This document shows, piece after piece, positions 1-8,191 of a stretch of 64,000 nucleotides of DNA. The DNA is from Verrucomicrobiales bacterium (lineage in GTDB: Bacteria > Verrucomicrobiota > Verrucomicrobiia > Limisphaerales > UBA11320): NCBI GenBank assembly GCA_016793885.1, contig JAEUHE010000179.1, forward strand, positions 186,001 through 250,000. Direction: 5' to 3'. Both the position numbers and the translations under genes were made by a program. The notes below the pieces were generated by a model. That model did no database searches. It saw nothing but the letters and a program-made list of their open reading frames with translations, and was not told the origin of the DNA. Numbering within the stretch: the stretch's first letter is position 1; every line of letters begins with the position of its first letter.

Positions 1-1882
1 GGATGTCTGAGTTCGCCTCCACCTTGCGACGCGACTGGCCGCCCTTGACCTGACTCAGGAACAACGGGGCTACCACCTTGAGTGGCAGGGTCAGCAATCG
101 ATCGGCATGGTCGGCTCCCACCTCCCCCGGCAGCGGTGGTCGCACCCAACTGCGCAATTGACGCCAGGTGTACTCGATCTTCCCGAGCTTCAAGGATCGA
201 TCGAGTTCTTCGATCGGCATCTCCAGCTTGATGCCCGGGAGCTGGCATCGGGATATCTCCGTCTTGAGGGTATCAGGCCAGGACTCATCGATCATGGCCA
301 CCGGAACACCCATCACTTGGCCGCTGGGAGCGGCGGCAGGCGCGGTCGCCGCGGGAGCGGGAGTCGCTGCCGCCGCAGCGGTGGGAGCCGGAGTGGCGGC
401 ACTGGCGGAACGAGCCGGCGCAGCCTGGAGCAGAGACGTTCCGGGCAAAGCCGGAGTCTTGGGCACGGCGGGGGCTGCTTCGGTCGCGGCCGGGGCCGTT
501 TCGGAGGCGGCCGTCTTGCCCGCATGAAATAGATCCGGAATGTCCTGGGCGTTAGCTCCGCGGGCAGTGGCCTGTGTGGTCGCCTTGTTGCGGGGACGTG
601 ACAGGAAGGCAGGTGCTACGATGGGCAATGGCAGCTCGACTTCGACGGAGGGCACCGTCGACTGTTTGCCGGCCGCGTCTCCGACCCGGGCGAGCAACTC
701 AGCCCAGGTGTACTTAACCCGCCCTTGTTTCAGAGCCGAGGCAATCTCTTCGGCTGGAATGGCAACCGCAGCATTGTCCAGGCGCCATTGGGTGATCTCG
801 CTGCGAACCGTCTCGGGCCAGCCTCCTGAGAGCTGACCTAGATTAAAGCTCACGAGCTCTGATCCGGCCGAGTTGGAAACTGGGGATGGGGCGGCGGCTG
901 GTTGACTTTTCTGAGCCGCGGCGGACGCGCCGGCTTTGGCCCCGCTCATGGCGGCCATGAGGTTGGGCGCCGCGATAGGCTTCGAGACCGGAGGGGCAGC
1001 CTCCGCAGCGGCGGCGTCGGCACCAGCAGCATTCGCGGGCGCTGCCGGCGTCCCGGCCGAGGCCTGAGGGGGCATCCCGACAGCAGGATTTGCCGCAGCT
1101 GCAGGTTTTGCCGATGCTGTTTGGGTTGTGGGAGGCGGAGTGCCGTTGAAGCCAATGGGGGCTTTAGGCTTGGTCTGGGCCGCGGTCGATGAGGGCGAGG
1201 CCGGGGCGGCGACGGGGGCAGGTGCCTTCACCGCTGCAGCGGGCGCGCTGGGACGATTGATGTGGGATGTCCCACCAGTGGACGAAGACGGACTCTGCCC
1301 ACTCTGAGGGGATTTCGGACCAGGAGCCACCACGTTGCCTCGGGCGGAGAAAAGGCTCGTGACCTCATCCGGTACATGCGTGGTCTTTTGAGAGGACCGG
1401 CGGCCGAAGGAACGGGAGTGCAGTTGCGGCAACAATTCCTGGAGCGGCAACTCCACCAGCTTCTGATCGTGCTCGCTGCCTGCGGAAAAGAAGCCTTCTG
1501 GCGCCAGTTTCCGTATTTCGCTGAAAGGGACACGCACGCAGCCCTGTGGCAGTTGCTCCAGAATGGGACGTTCCGGGAAAGAAAGTTGGACACCGGCAAC
1601 ATCGCCGACAGCGCGCACCGGCTTCAGCTCCGTCGGCAGCAACGAAACGATTCCGAGCAAGCTCACTTGCACAGTGCCGCTGCCCATCGACCCGGCGCCA
1701 TTCGGCCTGGCTGTGGACGAGGGTTGAGCAGTACCAGCGGCTGTTCCGGTCGCCGGAGCGCCGGAACGGGCCGAAACGGGCACCGCCGGGGCTGATGGTT
1801 TAGGGGACGCGGAGGGCTTGGCCCCTCCTGCCTCGTTCCCGTCGTCTTTCCGTCCGAGTAGTTTTTTTACAAATCCGAACAT
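1..1882 (-). CDS. Ala/Pro-rich protein with three copies of an unrecognised domain (partial, 3' end outside window)
   Basis: Reading leftwards from ATG at 1882 the frame stays open to base 1, giving 627 codons without a stop, so the C-terminus lies outside the window. The N-terminus (MFGFVKKLLGRKDD) is basic and amphipathic and is not a signal peptide. I see three related units: residues about 65-165, about 350-445, and one ending near the window edge. Each has a pattern like P-x-x-E-[IL]-x(3)-L-x-x-G-x-[IV]-x-[YV]-x-W/F-x-x-[LI], then an acidic or polar stretch, then a block like LPLxxVxPxFLS. The units are joined by long Ala/Pro/Ser low-complexity linkers. I do not recognise the family. It is divergent from the response-regulator operon starting at 2038, with 155 bases between the two starts, so shared control and function are plausible but unproven. 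The coding call is firm; the function is unknown. Confidence 0.8.
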   Translation of the reverse strand, partial: MFGFVKKLLGRKDDGNEAGGAKPSASPKPSAPAVPVSARSGAPATGTAAGTAQPSSTARPNGAGSMGSGTVQVSLLGIVSLLPTELKPVRAVGDVAGVQLSFPERPILEQLPQGCVRVPFSEIRKLAPEGFFSAGSEHDQKLVELPLQELLPQLHSRSFGRRSSQKTTHVPDEVTSLFSARGNVVAPGPKSPQSGQSPSSSTGGTSHINRPSAPAAAVKAPAPVAAPASPSSTAAQTKPKAPIGFNGTPPPTTQTASAKPAAAANPAVGMPPQASAGTPAAPANAAGADAAAAEAAPPVSKPIAAPNLMAAMSGAKAGASAAAQKSQPAAAPSPVSNSAGSELVSFNLGQLSGGWPETVRSEITQWRLDNAAVAIPAEEIASALKQGRVKYTWAELLARVGDAAGKQSTVPSVEVELPLPIVAPAFLSRPRNKATTQATARGANAQDIPDLFHAGKTAASETAPAATEAAPAVPKTPALPGTSLLQAAPARSASAATPAPTAAAAATPAPAATAPAAAPSGQVMGVPVAMIDESWPDTLKTEISRCQLPGIKLEMPIEELDRSLKLGKIEYTWRQLRSWVRPPLPGEVGADHADRLLTLPLKVVAPLFLSQVKGGQSRRKVEANSDI

Positions 1883-2037
1883 GCCTCGCCCTGGGGCTAG
1901 CAAGGCGTAGGCCAAAGTGCAACGGCAGCTGAGCATTTCTAGAATACCTATTGCCGGGGAAATGGAAATGTCCAGGAACACCTAAAGTGTGAGGGAGGTG
2001 TGTCGATAGACCAATTGGTACAGAGGAATCACTGCCC
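1883..2037. promoter_or_regulatory. Divergent intergenic region between triple-repeat gene and response-regulator operon
   Basis: These 155 bases separate two outward-facing starts and must carry both promoters. An AGAGGA Shine-Dalgarno-like stretch lies about 11 bases before the ATG at 2038. No strong ribosome site is visible before the leftward ATG. No clear operator palindrome was seen. Confidence 0.4.
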
Positions 2038-3111
2038 ATGGCAGGTCAAACCAAAGTTTTAATTCTCGACGACGACGAGGAGTTTGTCGGTCTTTACGAA
2101 AGACTGCTGGCTCAGCACGTGACCACATCAGCCGGAGTGCTCACCGCCACCTCGGGCCATCGGGCGCTCTCGCTGCTCGAATCGGAGCAGGTGGGCTTGA
2201 TGATCGTGGATCTCAACCTGCCCCGGATGGACGGATTGCAGGTCATCTCCATCGTCCGACGCAAATTTCCCCAAACCAGGCTGGTCGTGCTGACCAGTCT
2301 CCATGACGAGCAGTTTCGGGCACGCGCCTACGCTCTCGGGGTGGATCAATACTGGCTCAAACCAGAAACGGACCACGAGACCGGCCTCTTTTTGGAGGCG
2401 ATGGAAGCGCTGATGCGCCGGGATGCCCAAATCGGTTTTCGCGGTGTCCAGAACAAGAGTCTGGCGGACATCATCCAGCTGGAGTGTCTGGCGCAGAGCA
2501 CGTCGGTTCTGCGCATCAACCACGGAATCGTCGAGGGACGAATCTGGCTGCTGCGTGGTGAGATCATTGATGCGGAGACGCAGGGCTTGCAGGGTGAGGC
2601 GGCAGTTCAGCGCATTCTTTCGTGGGCCGAGGGCACTTTTGAATCCCTGCCTGGGGACGCCGAACGAAACCGGACCATCTTTACCTCGATTCAAGGCCTC
2701 CTGCTCAACAGCGCGCAAGCATTCGACGAAGCCGCGTCGCAATCGGCGGCGGATCCCAACGGGGCAGCTCCGGGAGATCATCCTCCCCAGCTCTCCGATC
2801 TTTCCAACTATGTCGGAGTGGAATGCGCGCTCGTGCAGAAAGCAGCATCGGGAACTCCGGAAGATCATTGGGGAGTGCACGATCCCCGGCCCATGAGCGA
2901 GTGGATGCACCACACCATGCATGAGTTTCGGGCGCTCGGAGAAAATCTTAAAGCTGGCGAAGTTCGTAAAATCCTGACTGTCAGCCCCGATCAGAAGTTG
3001 GCCATTTCAGCCCTGGGCGAACGGGATGTCTGCATTGGGTTCCGCGGCACGAGCACTTTAACCGAAGTACGTGATGTCCTTCGCACCATAGTCAACAAAT
3101 GGGCTTCTTAA
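2038..3111 (+). CDS. Response regulator with PATAN/DUF4388 domain and roadblock-like C-terminus
   Basis: A cytoplasmic signalling protein of 357 residues. Residues 5-125 form a receiver domain: acidic pocket DDD at 11-13, phospho-acceptor D58 in VDLNLPRMDG, T86, and K108 in WLKPE. Residues about 140-230 match the DUF4388/PATAN fold (SLADIIQLECL start, then GRIWLLRGEIIDAET), which in other bacteria sits in receiver proteins that control motility. The last 65 residues end in a segment (CIGFRGTSTLTEVRDVLRTI) that resembles the second half of a roadblock/LC7 domain; this part is inference. No DNA-binding domain is present, so output is probably through protein contacts. It is first in a three-gene operon and overlaps the next gene by 13 bases. 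No histidine kinase is adjacent. Confidence 0.85.
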   Translation: MAGQTKVLILDDDEEFVGLYERLLAQHVTTSAGVLTATSGHRALSLLESEQVGLMIVDLNLPRMDGLQVISIVRRKFPQTRLVVLTSLHDEQFRARAYALGVDQYWLKPETDHETGLFLEAMEALMRRDAQIGFRGVQNKSLADIIQLECLAQSTSVLRINHGIVEGRIWLLRGEIIDAETQGLQGEAAVQRILSWAEGTFESLPGDAERNRTIFTSIQGLLLNSAQAFDEAASQSAADPNGAAPGDHPPQLSDLSNYVGVECALVQKAASGTPEDHWGVHDPRPMSEWMHHTMHEFRALGENLKAGEVRKILTVSPDQKLAISALGERDVCIGFRGTSTLTEVRDVLRTIVNKWAS

Positions 3112-3416
3112 GCTTTATTCCCTTTCTCGGTGGCGTCGGAGACGAGGAGAATCTGGGGCGACTGCCCTCCGGGACCTTTACCATGGACCCCAGCGGAGGC
3201 ATTGTGAGTTCCACCCTGCCCCAGAGTTTTCCTCAAGCTCGCATCAAGGAGATCGGCCGTTGCGTCATGCACACCTTCGCCAATGCCAAGAAGGCGCGGA
3301 TCCCGCTCACCGAGATCCATGTCCACTACTCAACCCTGAAGATTACCGCCCGCGAGATGCGCGGGAGCGCGGTCGTGTTTGTGACGCCGCAAACCCTGGA
3401 AGAATCGAGTTACTGA
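3099..3416 (+). CDS. Small roadblock/LC7-like protein
   Basis: A 105-residue protein whose start overlaps the previous gene by 13 bases, suggesting translational coupling. A later in-frame ATG at 3183 is an alternative start. After a short hydrophobic N-terminus (MGFLSFIPFLGG), the segment GTFTMDPSGGIVSSTLPQSF resembles the strand-turn-strand of MglB/roadblock proteins. It is followed by a helix and a strand block (LTEIHVHYSTLKITARE). Roadblock proteins partner with small Ras-like GTPases such as MglA or with sensor modules; no such GTPase is in the window. Together with the roadblock-like tail of the upstream response regulator this may form a heteromeric platform, which is inference. Confidence 0.6.
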   Translation: MGFLSFIPFLGGVGDEENLGRLPSGTFTMDPSGGIVSSTLPQSFPQARIKEIGRCVMHTFANAKKARIPLTEIHVHYSTLKITAREMRGSAVVFVTPQTLEESSY

Positions 3417-3438
3417 GAGCCCCACACTTAGCGATCCT

Positions 3439-3858
3439 ATGAACCGAAAGACCTTGGACCAGACCCTGGCGCGCATGGAGCACCACCTAGAGTGCTGGAA
3501 ACAATTCAACGATTACATGAGCCTGGCGCGCAGCAAGAAGTTCGGGCAGGAAGACGAGACTCAGTTTCTCGAGATCAAGTGCGTCTTGACCCAGGAGTTT
3601 GAGCTGATTCTCGCCCAGCTGGAAAACCTGCCCATCACGCGCGAGGAAGCGCACACGCTCATCGCCGCCGCGCCTTCGATTCGCTATCTGAGCGAGCTCA
3701 ACGAAGCGAACCTGAAGACCCTGGAAAACCAGTGGCACAAAATGTTCATCAACTGGCAGGCCGTGCTGGGCCAGCTCAAGGTGCGTCGGGAAGATCTGGA
3801 ATCCCAAGGCATGTTCCGGTCGCTGTTCGGTAAAAAGGAACGCCCCGTCGACAAATAG
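3439..3858 (+). CDS. Helical protein of unknown function in response-regulator operon
   Basis: A 139-residue, almost wholly helical, soluble protein. It starts 22 bases after the preceding stop, so it is probably co-transcribed. I do not recognise the family. Visible features are several amphipathic helices (for example QFLEIKCVLTQEFELILAQL), a mid-protein segment EEAHTLIAAAPSIRYL, and a basic C-terminus (RSLFGKKERPVDK). It has no cysteine cluster, signal peptide or membrane segment. Its position suggests a structural or adaptor role with the two roadblock-like proteins upstream. Confidence 0.7.
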   Translation: MNRKTLDQTLARMEHHLECWKQFNDYMSLARSKKFGQEDETQFLEIKCVLTQEFELILAQLENLPITREEAHTLIAAAPSIRYLSELNEANLKTLENQWHKMFINWQAVLGQLKVRREDLESQGMFRSLFGKKERPVDK

Positions 3859-3901
3859 CCAAGCCGGGCCCGAAGCCAGGATCGCCGTCAATGGCGCACG
3901 T

Positions 3902-4720
3902 TTAACTCGCCTGGCGAATCAGGCTCTTCGCCCGCCGCACCCAAACCTTGTCGCGCTTGCGCTGAAAGGCCGGCGTATGCGCGTCCTCGGCCGTGACTTC
4001 CTCCAGGAGGGTTCGAGCCCGAGCCTTTTCCCCGCGCTCCAACAGAAGTTCAGCCAGCTGAACCCGGGCCCGAACGTAGGCGTGCTGCTCGTTCACGCGA
4101 TTCCATACCGCAATGGCTCCCTCCCGATCCCCTAAGGCTGAGAGGGTCTCCGCGTAGGCCATTTGGGTGTAGCCATACTCGTGATTCGGATCCTGCCGGC
4201 AAACCCCCTCCAGCCATGGACGGGCCTCGGCCGGCTTGCCACTCAGGGCCAAACACTGCCCCAGGTGCGATCGGGTATCCAGGTCGTCAGGGTCCCGCTC
4301 GAGAGCACTGCGGTAGCTCGCTTCCGCCAACGCCAGCTTACCCATTTGGAAATAGACGTCCCCCAGCTGCGAATGATGGTGGGCCTTGTCCAGGTGATGG
4401 ATTTGCGCCTGCAGCTCCTTAATCCGTCGTCGCTGATTCGCCCCCGGCAACTCAAACCCTCGAACGCTCGTGGGGCTGGCCGCACGGAAAACAAAGAAGT
4501 AATAGAACCACGCGCTCAGGAAAAAGAAGAAGATGAAGGCGGCCCAGAAATATTCCTCGCGTCGAATCGAGTCGACGAACATCCACAGCCAGAAACCGGC
4601 TCCCACCAGCAGCATCAGCCATCCGAAGAAACCGCTAGGTCCCCCGTGTTGCAGAATGAAGGTCGCTTTGTCGACGAGCCACATGCCGCACGGTTTATCG
4701 GGATGTTCCCGAGGAAGCAA
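3902..4720 (-). CDS. Membrane-anchored TPR protein
   Basis: A 272-residue protein. Two hydrophobic segments lie at about residues 33-52 (FGWLMLLVGAGFWLWMFVDS) and 57-78 (FWAAFIFFFFLSAWFYYFFV). This arrangement resembles the PLDc_N two-helix membrane module. The rest is a run of TPR units: one around LGDVYFQMGKLALAEASYRS, the next LGQCLALSGKPAEARPWLEG, then MAYAETLSALGDREGAIAVW and a last LAELLLERGEKARARTLLEE. It is probably a scaffold at the inner membrane. ATG at 4684 (MWLVDKATF) is an alternative start; the start at 4720 overlaps the upstream DUF309 gene by 26 bases. Substrate or partner unknown. Confidence 0.75.
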   Translation of the reverse strand: MLPREHPDKPCGMWLVDKATFILQHGGPSGFFGWLMLLVGAGFWLWMFVDSIRREEYFWAAFIFFFFLSAWFYYFFVFRAASPTSVRGFELPGANQRRRIKELQAQIHHLDKAHHHSQLGDVYFQMGKLALAEASYRSALERDPDDLDTRSHLGQCLALSGKPAEARPWLEGVCRQDPNHEYGYTQMAYAETLSALGDREGAIAVWNRVNEQHAYVRARVQLAELLLERGEKARARTLLEEVTAEDAHTPAFQRKRDKVWVRRAKSLIRQAS

Positions 4721-5144
4721 TCTCCATGTCGCGGGGATACAGGTGCGGAGGGGGGTGGGTAGCCAAAGGATTTATCTGGTCCCCCCCTTGGATCAGCAAT
4801 CCCAGCCAAACATCCGCCAGCCGAATCAATTCGGCCACATCCAGGTGGTGGTAGATGGGCGGGAACCGCGATAGGTAACCTTTGGAAAGACGGAAGAGGG
4901 CGGCCGCCGGGCCTAAACGGTTCTTTTGGAGATGAACAAAAGCGCCGGTAAATTGGATGAGCGCCTTGTAAAAGTCAGACTCGGGAGCCCCGCGTGACTC
5001 CAACCACAGATCTTCCAGCACCTCGTGAGCGAGGTAGAACTCCCCGCGATTCAGGCAAACGAAGTACCCCAGGTATCGGGAGTCCAAAGCCCCCCCCTGC
5101 AGCCCGCTCACCAAGTCCTTAATTCTGGAGCTCTTGTGGGTCAA
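4695..5144 (-). CDS. DUF309 family protein
   Basis: A 149-residue helical protein with the DUF309 hallmark FYLAHEVLEDLW near residues 36-48 and a following FYKALIQFTGAFVHL helix. The family is small and soluble with no agreed function; the conserved His-Glu and Trp mark it well. The frame begins at TTG 5144, only two bases after the stop of a possible 43-residue reading frame (5278-5147), so coupling is possible. It overlaps the TPR gene downstream. The TTG start is uncertain because no clear Shine-Dalgarno sequence is visible. Confidence 0.8.
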   Translation of the reverse strand: MTHKSSRIKDLVSGLQGGALDSRYLGYFVCLNRGEFYLAHEVLEDLWLESRGAPESDFYKALIQFTGAFVHLQKNRLGPAAALFRLSKGYLSRFPPIYHHLDVAELIRLADVWLGLLIQGGDQINPLATHPPPHLYPRDMEIASSGTSR

Positions 5145-5146
5145 GG

Positions 5147-5278
5147 TTAGCTGCCGCTGGTGGGTTTTTCCAGGGCCTGCCTCACGATCCCCTCCAGAGG
5201 ACCGGAGCGAGCACGGCCGTTTGGCGGCAACTCGTAGCCCGGTTCCTCTTCAGCCCTCTGTAGTTTCAGTCTTGGCAT
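5147..5278 (-). CDS. Possible small protein upstream of DUF309 gene
   Basis: A 43-residue frame (MPRLKLQRAEEEPGYELPPN at its start) from ATG 5278, ending two bases before the TTG of the DUF309 gene. It is polar, with a charged N-terminal half, and has no recognised domain. The tight spacing argues for a real or regulatory frame, but it is too short to judge from composition alone. Confidence 0.3.
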   Translation of the reverse strand: MPRLKLQRAEEEPGYELPPNGRARSGPLEGIVRQALEKPTSGS

Positions 5279-5511
5279 AGTGTTCTCGGGTCGTGGTGGC
5301 CATCGAGAACCAGTATTAACATGACTCAGCCCGTTCACCGCTGTCGAGCAGGTTTCTTGCCCCGTTGAGCTTGCTGAGCCCTGGTTGATAGCCCGCTGGT
5401 TCTTCGCCCATCATCAAGCCACTCACCCGAACAAAATCGTGCCTGAAAATCGTTAAAAACCCGCATCGAGTCCGTTTGACAGAAGCGGACATCATCCCCC
5501 AAGCTCTTTCC

Positions 5512-6426
5512 ATGGCAAAGCCAGCCCTCGGCAGAGGTTTGAGTGCACTATTGGGCGGAGTTTCAGCTCCGCCACGAAACGATCCCCCTCCAGGGATCGC
5601 CAACCCCGCGTCTCTACCCTCCTCCTCCGACCAGGTTCTTCGGGTGGATATTCAACGGATCCGACCGTGCCCATTCCAGCCCCGGAAGGATTTTCCTGCC
5701 GAGGCGCTGCAGGAGTTGACGGAATCCATCCGCACGCAGGGAGTGATTCAGCCGCTCATTGTTCGAAAGCTGGGCGATGGATTTGAGATCATCGCCGGCG
5801 AACGTCGCTGGCGCGCCGCCCAGGCGGCCCAGCTGACGGCTCTGCCCGTGATCGTTCGCGAGGCCGATGATCGCCATGTTCTCGAACTCGCCCTGATTGA
5901 AAACCTCCAGCGCGAGGATCTCAACCCCGTGGAAGAGGCGCGCGGCTATGCCGAGCTCATCGAAAAGTTCGCCCTCCGACAGGAGGATGCCGCTGCCCGA
6001 GTGGGCAAAAGCCGCGCTGCGGTCGCCAATGCGTTGCGGCTGCTGAAACTCCCGCCATCCCTGCTGGAGCATCTCAGCGCCGGCCGGTTGTCCACCGGGC
6101 ATGCCAAGGTCATCCTGGGCCTCCCCTCCGTGGAACTTCAGGAGAAGGCAGCCACGCAAATCCTCCATCGCAGCCTGAACGTCCGCCAAACTGAGGAGCT
6201 GGTGAGCGCGTTGCAAAAACCGGCCTCCGCGCCGCTGCCCCATCCCGGGGAGGTTCGCCCTCCGGTCGATGCCAATATCGCGGCCCTCGAAACCCGCCTC
6301 CGTGAGAAACTGGGAACCAAGGTCCACCTGCGCTACCAAAAGGGCAAAGGATCGCTCGATATCCGATTTTTTTCCGATAGCGACCTGCAGCGCGTTCTCG
6401 ACTTACTGGGCGTGCAGATGGACTGA
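5512..6426 (+). CDS. parB: Chromosome partitioning protein ParB
   Basis: A 304-residue ParB. I chose ATG 5512 because it gives the classical N-terminus MAKPALGRGLSALLGG; the frame also opens upstream at TTG 5476. Residues 43-130 hold the ParB/Srx CTPase core with the phosphate-binding motif GERRWRAA at 96-103 and the following ENLQREDLNPVEEA block. A helix-turn-helix lies at about 155-180 (EDAAARVGKSRAAVANALRL). The C-terminus would dimerise. ParB binds parS and loads SMC near the origin. No parA lies next to it in this window and I did not identify a parS copy. It leads a plus-strand run with the PfkB-type kinase gene 14 bases downstream. Confidence 0.92.
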   Translation: MAKPALGRGLSALLGGVSAPPRNDPPPGIANPASLPSSSDQVLRVDIQRIRPCPFQPRKDFPAEALQELTESIRTQGVIQPLIVRKLGDGFEIIAGERRWRAAQAAQLTALPVIVREADDRHVLELALIENLQREDLNPVEEARGYAELIEKFALRQEDAAARVGKSRAAVANALRLLKLPPSLLEHLSAGRLSTGHAKVILGLPSVELQEKAATQILHRSLNVRQTEELVSALQKPASAPLPHPGEVRPPVDANIAALETRLREKLGTKVHLRYQKGKGSLDIRFFSDSDLQRVLDLLGVQMD

Positions 6427-6440
6427 CCCTCCTCCAACCT

Positions 6441-7568
6441 ATGCTCCAACCTTCAGAAATCCGTGAACAGTGCGCCGCCCTGCTCCAGGGTTCGGTGAGC
6501 CGCGCCAGCCGAAGCTCCGCTTTCATCGGACTCGACGGCTTCGTTGATCAAATCATCAGGGTCGTGGACCAGCGTCAGGATGCTGAGCACTACCAGGCCA
6601 TGACTCAAATCAGCGACCTGGGGCGCCGCATCTCCTCCGCCTCGGGGAAAAGCACCAACATCGAACTGGTGGTCGAGCGCACCAAGATCGGCGGCAATGG
6701 GCCCATCATGGCGAACGCGCTGGCTCAGCTGGGCATCAAGGTGACTTACCTCGGCGCCCTTGGCTACCCGAACCTCAACCCCGTGTTCAACGAGTTCGCC
6801 CACCGCGCCGAGGTCTACAGCATTGCCGAACCGGGACATAGTGACGCCCTGGAGTTCCACGACGGGAAGGTGATCCTAGGCAAGCTCGACCAGCTCAAGG
6901 AGATCAACTGGACGAATCTCCAGCTGCGATTCGGCCGAGACCGCTTCATCCAACGGTTCTCGAGCTGCGATCTGGTCGGCTTGGTCAACTGGACCATGAT
7001 CCCCTACATGAGCGATGTCTGGTGCAGCCTCCTCGATGAGGTCTGCTCTCAGCTGGCTCCGCCCCGACGAAAAATCTTCTTCGACCTAGCCGACCCGCAG
7101 AAGCGAACTCCTGAGGACATCCAGCGAGCGCTGGAACTCATCGGCCGCTTCGAGCGCTACTTCGAGGTAATCCTGGGCCTCAACGAGAAGGAAGCCTACG
7201 AAATCGGAGAGGTGCTCGGGTTGGCCCCAGCCCACGAAAGCCGCGACGCCCTCTGCAGCATGGCCTGCGAAATCCAAAAGCGGCTCAACATCGGCACGCT
7301 CGTCGTTCATCCGGTCACCTATGCGGTGGCCGTCAGCCAGGGTGTCCTTTCCACCGCCGAAGGCCCGTTTATCCCGCAGCCGAAGATCACGACCGGGGCC
7401 GGCGACCATTTCAATGCCGGTTTCTGTCTCGGCAAGCTACTCGGTCTGGAAAACACCTACTGCCTGCTCGCCGGCGTCAGCACCAGCGGCTTTTACGTCA
7501 AAGAAGCTCGCAGCCCAGCCATTGACGATTTGGTCAGCCTCCTGAGATACTGGCCGGAAACGAAATGA
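6441..7568 (+). CDS. PfkB-family sugar/nucleoside kinase
   Basis: A 375-residue cytoplasmic kinase. The PfkB signature lies near the C-terminus, TTGAGDHFNAGFC at residues 317-329, with D322 as the likely catalytic base in the anion-hole motif. The N-terminal region has IGLDGFVDQI (29-38) and the substrate-side glycine motif KIGGNGPIMANALAQLG. It is longer than typical ribokinases (about 300) and the substrate is not readable from sequence. It sits 14 bases after parB and overlaps the deformylase gene by four bases (ATGA), so it is probably co-transcribed with both. Confidence 0.85.
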   Translation: MLQPSEIREQCAALLQGSVSRASRSSAFIGLDGFVDQIIRVVDQRQDAEHYQAMTQISDLGRRISSASGKSTNIELVVERTKIGGNGPIMANALAQLGIKVTYLGALGYPNLNPVFNEFAHRAEVYSIAEPGHSDALEFHDGKVILGKLDQLKEINWTNLQLRFGRDRFIQRFSSCDLVGLVNWTMIPYMSDVWCSLLDEVCSQLAPPRRKIFFDLADPQKRTPEDIQRALELIGRFERYFEVILGLNEKEAYEIGEVLGLAPAHESRDALCSMACEIQKRLNIGTLVVHPVTYAVAVSQGVLSTAEGPFIPQPKITTGAGDHFNAGFCLGKLLGLENTYCLLAGVSTSGFYVKEARSPAIDDLVSLLRYWPETK

Positions 7569-8161
7569 TACTGCCCATCGTGAAATACGGCCATCCGGTG
7601 CTCCGCCAGAAAGGAGCACGGATCGAGAAAATAACCCCTGACATCGAACAGCTCATCGATGACATGATGGCGACGATGTACGACGCCGAGGGCGTCGGCC
7701 TGGCCGCACAACAGGTCGGCCACGCCGTCCAGTTGACGGTCATCGATGTGCGCGGGGCGAGCAAGGACCGGCCGTCCACCATGGAGGTGGGCGGACAAAC
7801 GGTAAACCCGGCGGACTACATGCCGTTGGTGCTCCTCAATCCTGAGATCACGCCAGTCGGTGAACCTGCCACCGGTGGGGAGGGCTGCTTAAGTTTCCCA
7901 GAGATTTTTGCCGACATCACCCGTCCGGGCGTAGTCGACGTGGTCGCCATGGACGAGGAGGGACAGACGATCCGTTTTCGCGCAGGCGGACTGCTGGGAC
8001 GCGCGGTTCAGCACGAGACCGATCATTTGCACGGACTCCTGTTCATTGACCGGATGACTTCAGCCAAGAAAAAAGAGCTGCAGCCTGAGCTCGATGATCT
8101 TCAAGCCCAGACCAAGGCGGAACTCGCCCAGGGTCAGTCCAGGAAAACAGCCAGCCGCTAA
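7565..8161 (+). CDS. def: Peptide deformylase
   Basis: A 198-residue metalloenzyme that removes the N-formyl group from new proteins. All three family motifs are present: GVGLAAQQ at 43-50, EGCLSFPE at 106-113 with metal ligand C108, and QHETDH at 149-154 with ligands H150 and H154 and catalytic E151. An insertion at about 64-86 (GASKDRPSTMEVGGQ and on) lengthens the loop between motifs 1 and 2. The start overlaps the PfkB gene stop as ATGA. A polar C-terminal tail of about 25 residues follows the core. Confidence 0.95.
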   Translation: MILPIVKYGHPVLRQKGARIEKITPDIEQLIDDMMATMYDAEGVGLAAQQVGHAVQLTVIDVRGASKDRPSTMEVGGQTVNPADYMPLVLLNPEITPVGEPATGGEGCLSFPEIFADITRPGVVDVVAMDEEGQTIRFRAGGLLGRAVQHETDHLHGLLFIDRMTSAKKKELQPELDDLQAQTKAELAQGQSRKTASR

Positions 8162-8191
8162 CCCCGCGTCACGACCCGGAATAATCCATCC

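Noticed and set aside
107-532. Plus-strand frames rich in Arg/Gly at the left edge
   Set aside because: They are shadows of the Ala/Pro-rich minus-strand gene that is open to the window edge.
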